Assembly: GCA_022614695.1 (NCBI GenBank)
Contig: JAKEIC010000001.1
Coordinates: 1-38,283, forward strand
Reading direction: 5' to 3'
DNA from: Planctomycetales bacterium
GTDB lineage: Bacteria; Planctomycetota; JAKEIC01
Length of the DNA stretch: 38,283 nucleotides
The notes under the pieces were generated by a model. The model saw only the letters and a list, made by a program, of their open reading frames with translations, was not told the DNA's origin and did not search any database. Position 1 is the first letter of the stretch, and each line of letters starts with the position of its first letter. This document shows, piece after piece, positions 6,289 through 13,067 of this stretch. The translations under genes were made by a program, and so were the position numbers.

Positions 6289-7172
6289 TGCGCGTTGCAC
6301 TGTTCGGCGCCGGCGTCAGCGTGGACTGCGGGGCAGTCACTCCGCGGCCCCCGCCCCTGGGTCGAGACCTGTTCGACCCTCTCCATCGCCTCTACCCGGG
6401 CTGGCGGAGTGTGCCGGCGGACGAGGTGGCGCTGTTCCGCGACAACTTTGAGGACGGAATGAACGCTGTGCTCCAGAAGTTCGGGATGGCGGTGGCGCCC
6501 CTCATGCAGGAGATGGCGGTCTTCTTCTCGATCTTCGCCATCCCGGCGTCGGGCGAGAACCGCTACGTGACCTTGCTCGAACGAGCGCGTAAGCACCGAG
6601 TGCTTTGGAGCACCCTGAACTACGAGTGCCTCCTGGAGTGCGCTGCCGCCCGTCTTGGGAGGTCGGTCGCGTACTTCGCGGATCCAGCCGATGACTCGGT
6701 CCCCGTCTGGAAACTGCACGGCTCCTGCAACTTTCGGGTCACCGGGCTGGCAGCAGGCCGCGGCGTGTCGTTCGGCACCGGCGTGACAGTGGGTGGCGGA
6801 ATCGAGCCGATGGACCTGCCACAGGTCCGCGAGTGGTGCGCTGGCGACAACGCGCTGTACCCTGCCATGTCGCTCTACGCGGCGGGCAAGCCCATCGTGA
6901 TGTCCCCGGGTCCGGTGCAAGATGCGCAGTCCCGATGGGCGCGGCACGTGTTGGAGAGCGAGCGCGTCCTGCTCATCGGCATCAACCCGCACGGTCCAGA
7001 CGGACACGTATGGGGGCCGCTCGCGACCACACCCGCGGAGGTCGCCTGCATCGGGAACGAGGCGGCGTTCACCGCATGGGCGTCGGCAAACCGCGGAGGC
7101 CGTCCAACCAAGTTCTTCGGCAGCCGGTGGTCGCGCTCCGAGCGGGCCGCAGCGGACTTCCTGACAGCGTAG
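6288..7172 (+). CDS. SIR2-family protein (putative NAD-hydrolysing defence effector)
   Basis: 294 residues. The N-terminus VALFGAGVSVDCG with a following PLGRDLFDPL is the NAD-binding GAGxS loop of sirtuin-like (SIR2) domains. Further on, LWSTLNYECLLECAAARLG corresponds to the 'TxNYD.l.E' motif and VWKLHGSCNF to the 'KLHG' motif. In the C-terminal third, LLIGINPHGPDGHVWGPL resembles the 'G.S....D' strand that closes the fold. In bacterial defence (ThsA, DSR1/2, SIR2-HerA and relatives) this fold depletes NAD+ during infection. This copy is a stand-alone domain without a fused sensor, so recognition may rest with the coupled zinc-ribbon and membrane proteins upstream. The order of catalytic residues fits the family; activity is inferred. 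Confidence 0.82.
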   Translation: MRVALFGAGVSVDCGAVTPRPPPLGRDLFDPLHRLYPGWRSVPADEVALFRDNFEDGMNAVLQKFGMAVAPLMQEMAVFFSIFAIPASGENRYVTLLERARKHRVLWSTLNYECLLECAAARLGRSVAYFADPADDSVPVWKLHGSCNFRVTGLAAGRGVSFGTGVTVGGGIEPMDLPQVREWCAGDNALYPAMSLYAAGKPIVMSPGPVQDAQSRWARHVLESERVLLIGINPHGPDGHVWGPLATTPAEVACIGNEAAFTAWASANRGGRPTKFFGSRWSRSERAAADFLTA

Positions 7173-7234
7173 TCAGCCAGCATTCTCGCTCCACGATACC
7201 GCGCTGGCCCACCAGGGCGTGTCGGGTGCGCCGG

Positions 7235-7267
7235 GCGCGCGTGCGCTTGCCTCGACGGAGCGCGCGC
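7235..7267. terminator. Possible bidirectional hairpin between convergent genes
   Basis: GCGCGCG (7235-7241) pairs with CGCGCGC (7261-7267) in the 110-base gap between the SIR2 gene and the convergent HEPN gene. There is no T-tract, so termination is uncertain. Confidence 0.28.
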
Positions 7268-7282
7268 GGTTCGAGCGGCGCG

Positions 7283-8035
7283 TTACGCGGGAGGGCTCGC
7301 ACCGGGTGGCCCGGTGAAGTTGAAGGACGCCCAGGTGCCTGCGTCCCGTATCGGAGTCGGGAGCGCCTTCACTCTCGCCGTGACGAGAATGGCCTCGACA
7401 GCCGTGAGGCTCCCACCGATCCCGACCGTGACATGCTGCCAGCCGGCGCACCGAACCGGCGAGTCCTTGCAGAAGTCGAACGAGACCCCGTCGATGATAG
7501 CGACGTAGTCGTCCTCGGTGTGCAGCCCGTTCGCGTGAAACGAGTTTCGGATGAATGCCGGAACCAGAAGCCGGGTCTCCTGGGTGCTCGGGTCTACGGC
7601 CTGCGTCGCGACGACCACGGCCTTCGCGATCTTGCGGAAGCCCCAGGGCACTTTCTGACCGAGCGCCCGGAGCACGTTTGAGAGCAGGTTCTCGACCTGA
7701 AACTGATACCACGTGAGCGTCGAGAGCCGCGAGTGTATTTCCCATCCTTCGCACATCGCTTCGAGCGCCGGGGGAGGGATCTTGGTCGCCCCGATGAGGG
7801 CGGCGAACTGCTGCGCACTCATGCGCCGGCCTTGGAGTTGGCCGAGGACGCTCACCGTGATGATGGCGGACTCGACGCCCTGGCGGGCGTTGGCGAGTGC
7901 GATGCTCCTCGCATCCTCAACCGGGTACGCTGTGCCCGCCGTTGCGAGGCGCCGGTGCAGCGCGACGAGTCCGTCACGGAAGGCCGGCCAGTCTGGATCC
8001 GCGTCGTAGGTGAGGGGGCGGCGAGGTTCAGCCAT
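7283..8035 (-). CDS. HEPN-domain protein with RNxxH motif
   Basis: 250 residues from the ATG at 8035. The protein is largely helical: ARSIALANARQGVESAIITVSVL, then YQFQVENLLSNVLRALG. The motif VPAFIRNSFHANGLH fits the HEPN variant RNxxH-xNG seen in the pEK499_p136-type HEPN families. The C-terminal third is beta-rich (WQHVTVGIGGSLTAVEAIL). HEPN proteins of this class are putative RNases in defence or stress loci. It is convergent with the SIR2 gene. A possible 37-codon reading frame overlaps its start by eight bases (ATGGCTGA). Alternatives: a non-catalytic HEPN scaffold. The HEPN call rests on the motif and on helix spacing. Confidence 0.68.
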   Translation of the reverse strand: MAEPRRPLTYDADPDWPAFRDGLVALHRRLATAGTAYPVEDARSIALANARQGVESAIITVSVLGQLQGRRMSAQQFAALIGATKIPPPALEAMCEGWEIHSRLSTLTWYQFQVENLLSNVLRALGQKVPWGFRKIAKAVVVATQAVDPSTQETRLLVPAFIRNSFHANGLHTEDDYVAIIDGVSFDFCKDSPVRCAGWQHVTVGIGGSLTAVEAILVTARVKALPTPIRDAGTWASFNFTGPPGASPPA

Positions 8036-8141
8036 CCGGCTCCTCAATCCTGCCGGCGACGTTCGCGTCCCCGCCGAGGACCGTGGCGTCGCTGGGACCG
8101 ACCGTCACGCCGTCGGGCTCCAACCCCTCGGACTCGTCCAT
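8028..8141 (-). CDS. Possible small acidic protein upstream of the HEPN gene
   Basis: A 37-codon frame (starting MDESEGLEPDGVTVGPSDA) with 9 Asp/Glu. It fills part of the 168-base gap between the kinase stop and the HEPN start and overlaps the latter by eight bases. The overlap and the acidic, non-Arg-rich composition favour a real leader or antitoxin-like peptide. There is no clear ribosome site, and the start could be further upstream. The gap could also simply be leader. Confidence 0.35.
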   Translation of the reverse strand: MDESEGLEPDGVTVGPSDATVLGGDANVAGRIEEPDG

Positions 8142-8203
8142 GCCGGCGCCATCGTGCGCGGCGCGGAGGGTGCGCGCAACGGGGGGATGCGGGCAGCGCG
8201 GGG

Positions 8204-10324
8204 CTATCGGACGCCCGCCGCTGCACGGGCCTGGGAGAGTGCCTGCTCGACCGCCGCGCGGTGCGGCCAACCGGCTGGAGCGAACTCTAGCGCCTTCACG
8301 AAGTCGGCCGCGGCGCCGGCCGAATCGCCCTGCGCCCACCTGGTGTTGCCGCGGTTGCACCACGCTTTCGCGTACCGCGGGTCCAACTCCAGGGCGCGGT
8401 CGAAGTCGGCGATGGCCCCCCCGAAATCGCCATGCGCCTGCCGGGCGACGCCGCGGTTGTGCCACCCCTCCACGTACTGCGGGGCCAGATCCAGGGCGCG
8501 GCCATAGTCGGCGATGGCCCCTGCGATGTCGCCCTGTGCCTTCCGGGCAATGCCTCGATGGCCCCAGGCCGCCACGTCCCGCGGCCGGCCTCGCAGGGCC
8601 TCCCCGAACGCCGCCGCCGCCCGCCCTGCCTCGCCGGCATGGAGCAGCGCCGACCCCGCCCAGTACCACACGCGCGGGTCCGTGCGGCGTGCGCGGGCCA
8701 ACGCCTCTAGGACGTCTCCTGACGAGGCGAAGTCGCCCCGCGCGTACGCGAGAAGCCCCCGCGCGAACCCCGCCTCGTCCCCCGCCGCTTCCCCGATGGC
8801 CGCGAGGTCGGCCTCCGCCGTGCGCCGATCGTCCCGCAGTGGAGCCGTTCCCTCGCCTCGCGTCTTTCCGATCTCCCCTGCCACCATCCCGCGCGCGTAC
8901 GCCTCCAGTCGCAGCAGCGCCCGCTCAAGCCGCGCCGGGGCGAATCTCGGAGCCACCTCCACCGCCCGGGTGCACCAAGCGAGGGCCTCCGGCGCGTTTC
9001 CTACGTCCCGCCACGCCCGCGCCATTCCCAGGAGCGCCTCGGGCATCTCGGGGTAGGCGCGCAGGGCTTCCTGGAACGCCGTTCGGGCCTCGGCAGCGAG
9101 GGCGTCCCGGTCGGCCACCAGCCAGTCGTCCCGTGCGAGCAGCCGGTCCAGCCGTCCGAGCACCGCGGCGCCGCGGTCCACGTGCGGCTGCGCCGCGAGG
9201 CGCATCTCCGTCTCGCGTGCCCGAGCCTCAAGCGCCGCCCGCTCCCGGGTCTCGGCATCGGCTCGGGCGCGCGCGTCGCTCAGCCAGCGAGGCATGAGGA
9301 GTCCGCCGACGGCCGCGCCCGACGCGGCCAGAACGAGTACGGCCGTGGCTACAGCCGCCTGCCGCTGACGCGCCCAACGTCCCAGGCGCTCCAGCGCCCC
9401 GGGCGCTCGGGCGACGATCCCGTCGCCGCGCAGGAACCGCCCGAGATCGTCGCCGAGTGCCTCCGCGGTTGGGTATCGGCGCGCCGCGTCCTTCTCCAAG
9501 CACTTCGCGACGATGGTGTCCAGGTCTCGGGGGAGTCCCGCGACCATTCTCCCGAGTGGCCTCGGCTCTCGCGTCGCCACGGCGGCAAGCACCTGAATCG
9601 GGGTCTCGCCGTCGAAAGGCATCGCGCCGGAGAGGCACTCGTAGAGCACGACCCCGCACGCCCACACGTCGGTCCGGGCGTCCACCGGGCCCCCCGCGGC
9701 CTGCTCGGGGCTCATGTAATGCGGGGTTCCGAGCACTTGACCGGACTTCGAGAGCCGCGCCGAGCCCTCCACGTCCCGAGCAAGCCCGAAGTCCGCGAGA
9801 AGAGGCTCGCCGTCCTTGTCGAGCAGGATGTTCGCTGGCTTCACGTCGCGGTGGATTACGCCTTGGGCGTGCGCGTGGGTGAGCGCGCGAGCGACCTTCT
9901 CGACGAGCCGGGCGGCGCGGTCGGGGGGTAGCGACTCGCGGTCGAGGAGTGCGGAGAGGCTCTCGCCCTCGATGAGGTCTTGGGCGATCCACGCGACCCC
10001 GTCCGCCTCGCCCGCGGCGTGGACCGCCACGGCGTTCGGGTGCCGCAACCGCGCCGCGACCCGGCCCTCGCGCAAGAACCGCGCCCGGAGGTCCGCCGGG
10101 GCCTCAGCCGGGAGGATCTTGAGCGCGATGTCGCGGCCGAGGGAGGGATCGCGGGCGCGGAACACGACCCCCATCCCGCCTCGACCGAGTTCGCCCAGGA
10201 TGTCGTACGTGCCGAGGCGGGTGCCGGCAACGACGTGTTGACCGGAGCGAGACGGGCGGGCATCGCTCGGGGACGTGCCACCGGCCGCGGTCACGTCGCC
10301 CGGCTTCGGTTCGTCCGAGCCCAT
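8204..10324 (-). CDS. Ser/Thr protein kinase with TPR repeats
   Basis: 706 residues from the ATG at 10324, which has GGGGAG about 4 bases upstream; the ORF-track extension to 10474 is rejected. All kinase landmarks are present: glycine loop GELGRGGMGVVF, catalytic Lys in IALKIL, HRDVKPANILL, DFGLA and the activation-segment GTPHYMSPEQA. A single membrane segment follows near residue 330 (AAVATAVLVLAASGAAVGGLL), then a charged helix and several TPR units. The last TPRs are of the form AxxxRGIAxxAxGDxxGAIADYxxALxLxP. Such PknB-type kinases signal at the membrane, here with TPRs on the other side of the membrane segment. A 140-base gap separates it from the divergent lipoprotein. It is intact, unlike the related gene at 21028-23042. 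Confidence 0.92.
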   Translation of the reverse strand: MGSDEPKPGDVTAAGGTSPSDARPSRSGQHVVAGTRLGTYDILGELGRGGMGVVFRARDPSLGRDIALKILPAEAPADLRARFLREGRVAARLRHPNAVAVHAAGEADGVAWIAQDLIEGESLSALLDRESLPPDRAARLVEKVARALTHAHAQGVIHRDVKPANILLDKDGEPLLADFGLARDVEGSARLSKSGQVLGTPHYMSPEQAAGGPVDARTDVWACGVVLYECLSGAMPFDGETPIQVLAAVATREPRPLGRMVAGLPRDLDTIVAKCLEKDAARRYPTAEALGDDLGRFLRGDGIVARAPGALERLGRWARQRQAAVATAVLVLAASGAAVGGLLMPRWLSDARARADAETRERAALEARARETEMRLAAQPHVDRGAAVLGRLDRLLARDDWLVADRDALAAEARTAFQEALRAYPEMPEALLGMARAWRDVGNAPEALAWCTRAVEVAPRFAPARLERALLRLEAYARGMVAGEIGKTRGEGTAPLRDDRRTAEADLAAIGEAAGDEAGFARGLLAYARGDFASSGDVLEALARARRTDPRVWYWAGSALLHAGEAGRAAAAFGEALRGRPRDVAAWGHRGIARKAQGDIAGAIADYGRALDLAPQYVEGWHNRGVARQAHGDFGGAIADFDRALELDPRYAKAWCNRGNTRWAQGDSAGAAADFVKALEFAPAGWPHRAAVEQALSQARAAAGVR

Positions 10325-10452
10325 GCTCCCCTCGCCCGGACCGCCAGCGTAGGCTCGGCCAGGGGACGGCGCAAGGCGGACGGGTCGCGCTTCCCGTACC
10401 AAGTCCCGGGAGCCGGGACGGCCTCTCGTGCGTCTGTTCTGGTGGACCGATG

Positions 10453-10460
10453 AAGGAGGT
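10453..10460 (+). promoter_or_regulatory. Perfect Shine-Dalgarno deciding the start of the lipoprotein gene
   Basis: AAGGAGGT ends 4 bases before the ATG at 10465. The ORF-track ATG at 10450 lies upstream of and touches this site and is therefore not the start. Confidence 0.85.
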
Positions 10461-10464
10461 CTCC

Positions 10465-10872
10465 ATGCGGACACGTGACGTGGTCGCGGGGGTCGCGCTC
10501 ATGCTGGCGGCGACCGCGGTCGGGTGTTCGAGCGGGGCCGACGCTCGCGTGGCCGCGCTAGAGGCCAAGGTGGCGGCGCTCGACGCCAAGGTCGCCGCCC
10601 AGGAGAAGGCGCTCGCGGAGCGAGAGCCGTCGGCTCCCTCGGGGTTGCCGCCGGTGTGGCTCCCCGGTGCCTGGACGCCCGGCGCGTGGACTCCCGGCCC
10701 GACGCCGGTGATCGCCACGCCGTACCCTCGGGGGTGGGGTGCCGGGCCGGTCGAGATCCCGTCCCCGAGGATCACCGCCCCCGAACCAGGGCTGACTCGC
10801 GAGCAGTTCGAGGAACTCGTGAAGCGGGTGATCGAGCAGACTCGGCGTGAGGCCGAGGAGCGCGAGAAGTAG
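10465..10872 (+). CDS. Small coiled-coil lipoprotein
   Basis: 135 residues. The start is fixed by a perfect AAGGAGGT. The signal peptide is a basic MRTRD, a hydrophobic stretch VVAGVALMLAATAVG and the lipobox Cys (AVGC), so it should be lipid-anchored. Next comes an Ala-rich heptad stretch (VAALEAKVAALDAKVAAQEKALAE), a short coiled coil like the Lpp/SlyX-type trimers. A Pro/Trp/Gly-rich linker follows (LPGAWTPGAWTPGPTPV), then a charged C-terminal helix (LTREQFEELVKRVIEQTRREAEE). I do not recognise a named family; a periplasmic spacer or envelope-structural role is likely. It is divergent from the TPR kinase, and the gap between them could hold promoters for both, although I see no clear -10/-35 pair. 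Confidence 0.78.
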   Translation: MRTRDVVAGVALMLAATAVGCSSGADARVAALEAKVAALDAKVAAQEKALAEREPSAPSGLPPVWLPGAWTPGAWTPGPTPVIATPYPRGWGAGPVEIPSPRITAPEPGLTREQFEELVKRVIEQTRREAEEREK

Positions 10873-10927
10873 TCCATCACGTCGCGTGGTCGGCAGCCCC
10901 GCGGGGCGGCTTCCCCGTCCGGCCGGC

Positions 10928-10951
10928 CCGGGCGGGGGAGCCCCGGCCCGG
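10928..10951 (+). terminator. Strong GC hairpin after the lipoprotein gene
   Basis: CCGGGCGGGG-GAG-CCCCGGCCCGG forms a ten-pair stem with one bulge, 55 bases past the stop codon, followed by CTTGGGTTT. It is a plausible intrinsic terminator for this high GC content, although the T-tract is broken. Confidence 0.45.
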
Positions 10952-10957
10952 CTTGGG

Positions 10958-10974
10958 TTTGACACAGTGTCAAA
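10958..10974. promoter_or_regulatory. 17-base perfect palindrome TTTGACACAGTGTCAAA
   Basis: Eight-base arms around a single central A. Its core TGACA-CAG-TGTCA is the same dyad family as at 3224, 4370 and 5041. It lies in a 361-base gene-free gap (10873-11233) between the lipoprotein and the nuclease operon. It is a likely protein-binding site or small hairpin. Confidence 0.55.
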
Positions 10975-11000
10975 GCCGCCCGGCCACCCCCGCCTCCCCC

Positions 11001-11026
11001 GCCCGGATGGTCGCCATAACCCGTTA
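11001..11026 (+). repeat. Direct repeat in intergenic gap, copy 1
   Basis: GCCCGGATGGTCGCCATAAC is followed by CCGTTA. It matches 11210-11236 apart from one single-base gap and two substitutions, 209 bases away. The context upstream (CGCCTCC) is also shared. The rest of the 10873-11233 gap shows no gene. Confidence 0.55.
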
Positions 11027-11209
11027 CCAGAGCGCATCTTGCTGCTCCGACCGATTCCTGGGTCCAGACCGGCCGCCAGGACGATCGACGAGGCCCCCTG
11101 AAGGCCCGTGGGGACGCGCGGCCGGCAAGCCGGTGCGTCGGGCTCGGCTCCTCGGCTGGCGGGCGGCTGAGCGGCCGTGGCGCGATTCGGCGGGTTCGCG
11201 CCTCCGCCG

Positions 11210-11236
11210 GCCCGGATGGTCACCGATAACCCGTCA
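11210..11236 (+). repeat. Direct repeat in intergenic gap, copy 2
   Basis: GCCCGGATGGTCACCGATAA is followed by CCCGTCA. It runs up to and over the stop codon of the PD-(D/E)XK gene at 11234. With copy 1 it brackets about 185 bases and could mark an insertion or recombination boundary. Confidence 0.55.
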
Positions 11237-11743
11237 GGGTGTTGCGGCGGCCGGCGAGGCGTACGTCGCGACCAGGACAGGGATGGCGAACTCCTCGGCG
11301 AGCGGGGTGAAGTCGGCCGGCGCCGGCTTCGTCCGCGCGTCGAACACGCAGCACATCGCCGCGCGGATCCGACCCTCGGCGATCTGCGCCTTGAGTTTCT
11401 CCAAGTCCGCGCGAACCGCGGCGGCCGAGTAGTTCTTGTGGTTGCCGTCGAGCACCGACTTGAACTCGATCGCGAGGTCGAAGTGCTCGGGCTTGCACTC
11501 CGGCGTCCACGGGGTCCGCTCCCAACGCGCCGGGTCGGTCAGGAGCAGGTCGAGCCGCCGGTTCCTCCCCATGCTGGCCTCCAGGTGGACCCACCGCTCG
11601 CCGCCGTCACCGAGCGCGGCGGCGATCCGGCTGGCGACGAGGAACACCATGTCGTGCTCCGACCAAACCAGCGTCGGGTTGGCGCGGCGGTCCGCCGCGA
11701 AGCCGCGCCACGCCTTCGCCACCGTCGCCGCGAGGTCAGGCAA
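11234..11743 (-). CDS. PD-(D/E)XK nuclease, third gene of overlapping operon
   Basis: 169 residues from the TTG at 11743, which overlaps the end of the upstream gene by eight bases (TTGCCTGA). The ORF-track N-terminus up to 11869 is a low-complexity Arg shadow. After helices that include HDMVFLVASRIAAALGD, the core shows RRLDLLL with the Asp expected in strand 2, then FDLAIEFKSVL, giving the ExK of the PD-(D/E)XK fold. RIRAAMCCVFDA and FAIPVLVATYA supply the remaining strands. This is a compact restriction-like nuclease domain without a visible DNA-recognition module. It lies downstream of a HEPN protein and a homing-repeat protein in one overlapping operon, so it is probably the DNA-cutting arm of a multi-gene system. 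The start is inferred from the overlap. Confidence 0.75.
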   Translation of the reverse strand: MPDLAATVAKAWRGFAADRRANPTLVWSEHDMVFLVASRIAAALGDGGERWVHLEASMGRNRRLDLLLTDPARWERTPWTPECKPEHFDLAIEFKSVLDGNHKNYSAAAVRADLEKLKAQIAEGRIRAAMCCVFDARTKPAPADFTPLAEEFAIPVLVATYASPAAATP

Positions 11744-13067
11744 GCCCGCCCCCCTCGCTGGGCTCGCCCGACTCCGCTTGGCCGGGTCCCCCGGGCGAAG
11801 CAGGAGGCGGAGGCGGCGGAGGGGCCTCGCCGCCAGCAGCGGACGCCGCAGCCTTCCCCGGCGGCGCATCGGTGAACACGTAGAAGTCCGCCGCGGCGTC
11901 GTCGAACAGGATGCCGATCTTGCCGGTGTCGGTGCGGTAACCGAAGTGCTCCGTGCGCGCGAGGAGATCCACTTCTGGAGCGAGCCGATCGGTCATGCAC
12001 GCCTTCACGTAGTCGACGAACGCCTCGATGTCACGGAGTTCGGCCAGGGCCTGCTCCGGTTCGGCGTGTCTCGCGATGGACCGCACCACGCGGTGCAGGA
12101 AGGGACGCTCATCTGGGAAAAGCGGGATGGTGCCGTCGAACAGGATCCGCTCGACTTCGAGCCGCTTCGGATCGACGTTGCCGTGGAGCCAGTCGTTCCG
12201 CGAGTTCATCACCGTGTGGAACGCCTTGAACTGCGGGGCCGCGGGATCGACAGGCTGCTTGAGTCCCTGGCATGTGATGTGCAGTTCTCGAACTCGCACG
12301 TCGATCTGTCGGCGGACAACGTCTTGGTAGAGTCGCTCATCGGCCCGCACGTCCGGCCGCACGAGCAGGAAGATCACGAGGTTCACGAACGCCTCCGCCA
12401 GGACCGGACACAGCATCCTGATCGAAGTCGCGAGCACCGTTGCCCGTCGTTGCGCGTCCGTCCAACGCCGCATCTCTTTCATGTACGCAGCGTGGACTGC
12501 GGAGGTCGTGACGTGCGGAAGCGGGGTCGGCTCCGACAGATCCAAACTCCGAAGTTCCGTTGCGATGTCGGCAACCGTGCGTTGGACACGGTGGTACGGG
12601 TTGAGTACGAGTGTCCATGCCTCCAGAGTCGCGCGTGCCCCCTTCATCGCCGACCCGGTCCGCTGCAGATCCGATCGAATGGCCTCCATTACCTTGCTTG
12701 CGCCGTCTGCGGCGAGGGGCGCCTTGGTGAGAGCGTGAAACTGGATCCAACTGTTGGTCCCCACCACGTGCAGGACATCATCGCCCGCCGCGACCACGTA
12801 GTCCCACTGGAGCAGGTTGTCCGATCCCGGCCCGCGCACGGCCATGAACGGGCCGTTCGGGGCGCCGAAGCGCGCCTTCAGGTACACGTACAAGACCTGC
12901 GGGGAGAAGGTCCCGTCGTTCATCCAGGATTGGCGAGAGCGACTCGCCATCCCGCCCGGCAGTTCCATCGCGTCGATGGGATTCCCTCGCTGCCATCTAG
13001 CCGGATCGAGGAGTGGAGACACGTTCCCGGGCGTGGGCTCCGCTCCAGCGGGCGGCGAATCGCTCAT
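11736..13067 (-). CDS. Large HEPN protein, second gene of overlapping operon
   Basis: 443 residues from the ATG at 13067, which overlaps the preceding stop as ATGA. The N-terminal 100 residues contain a Trp/aromatic-rich beta segment (MNDGTFSPQVLYVYLKARFG). A long helical region follows, and near residue 290 the motif MNSRNDWLHGNVDP fits the HEPN Rx4-6H signature (R, four residues, H). Strand-helix segments (FHTVMNSRNDWLH, HRVVRSIARHAEPEQALAEL, FVDYVKACM) surround it. The C-terminal 40 residues are a Pro/Gly-rich tail with a run of seven Pro. No membrane segment is visible. HEPN RNases of this size are found in abortive-infection systems. It sits between two nuclease-like genes and overlaps both, so stoichiometric co-expression is likely. 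The family beyond HEPN is not recognised. Confidence 0.72.
   Translation of the reverse strand: MSDSPPAGAEPTPGNVSPLLDPARWQRGNPIDAMELPGGMASRSRQSWMNDGTFSPQVLYVYLKARFGAPNGPFMAVRGPGSDNLLQWDYVVAAGDDVLHVVGTNSWIQFHALTKAPLAADGASKVMEAIRSDLQRTGSAMKGARATLEAWTLVLNPYHRVQRTVADIATELRSLDLSEPTPLPHVTTSAVHAAYMKEMRRWTDAQRRATVLATSIRMLCPVLAEAFVNLVIFLLVRPDVRADERLYQDVVRRQIDVRVRELHITCQGLKQPVDPAAPQFKAFHTVMNSRNDWLHGNVDPKRLEVERILFDGTIPLFPDERPFLHRVVRSIARHAEPEQALAELRDIEAFVDYVKACMTDRLAPEVDLLARTEHFGYRTDTGKIGILFDDAAADFYVFTDAPPGKAAASAAGGEAPPPPPPPASPGGPGQAESGEPSEGGGLA

Noticed and set aside
10450-10464. Upstream ATG as start of the lipoprotein
   Set aside because: It overlaps the AAGGAGGT ribosome site that serves the ATG at 10465, and the signal peptide fits the later start.
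11001-11236. Integron attC-like sites suggested by TAACCCGTTA and CGATAACCCG
   Set aside because: Core sites do not fit the RYYYAAC/GTTRRRY pair at the proper spacing, and no integron integrase is in the window.
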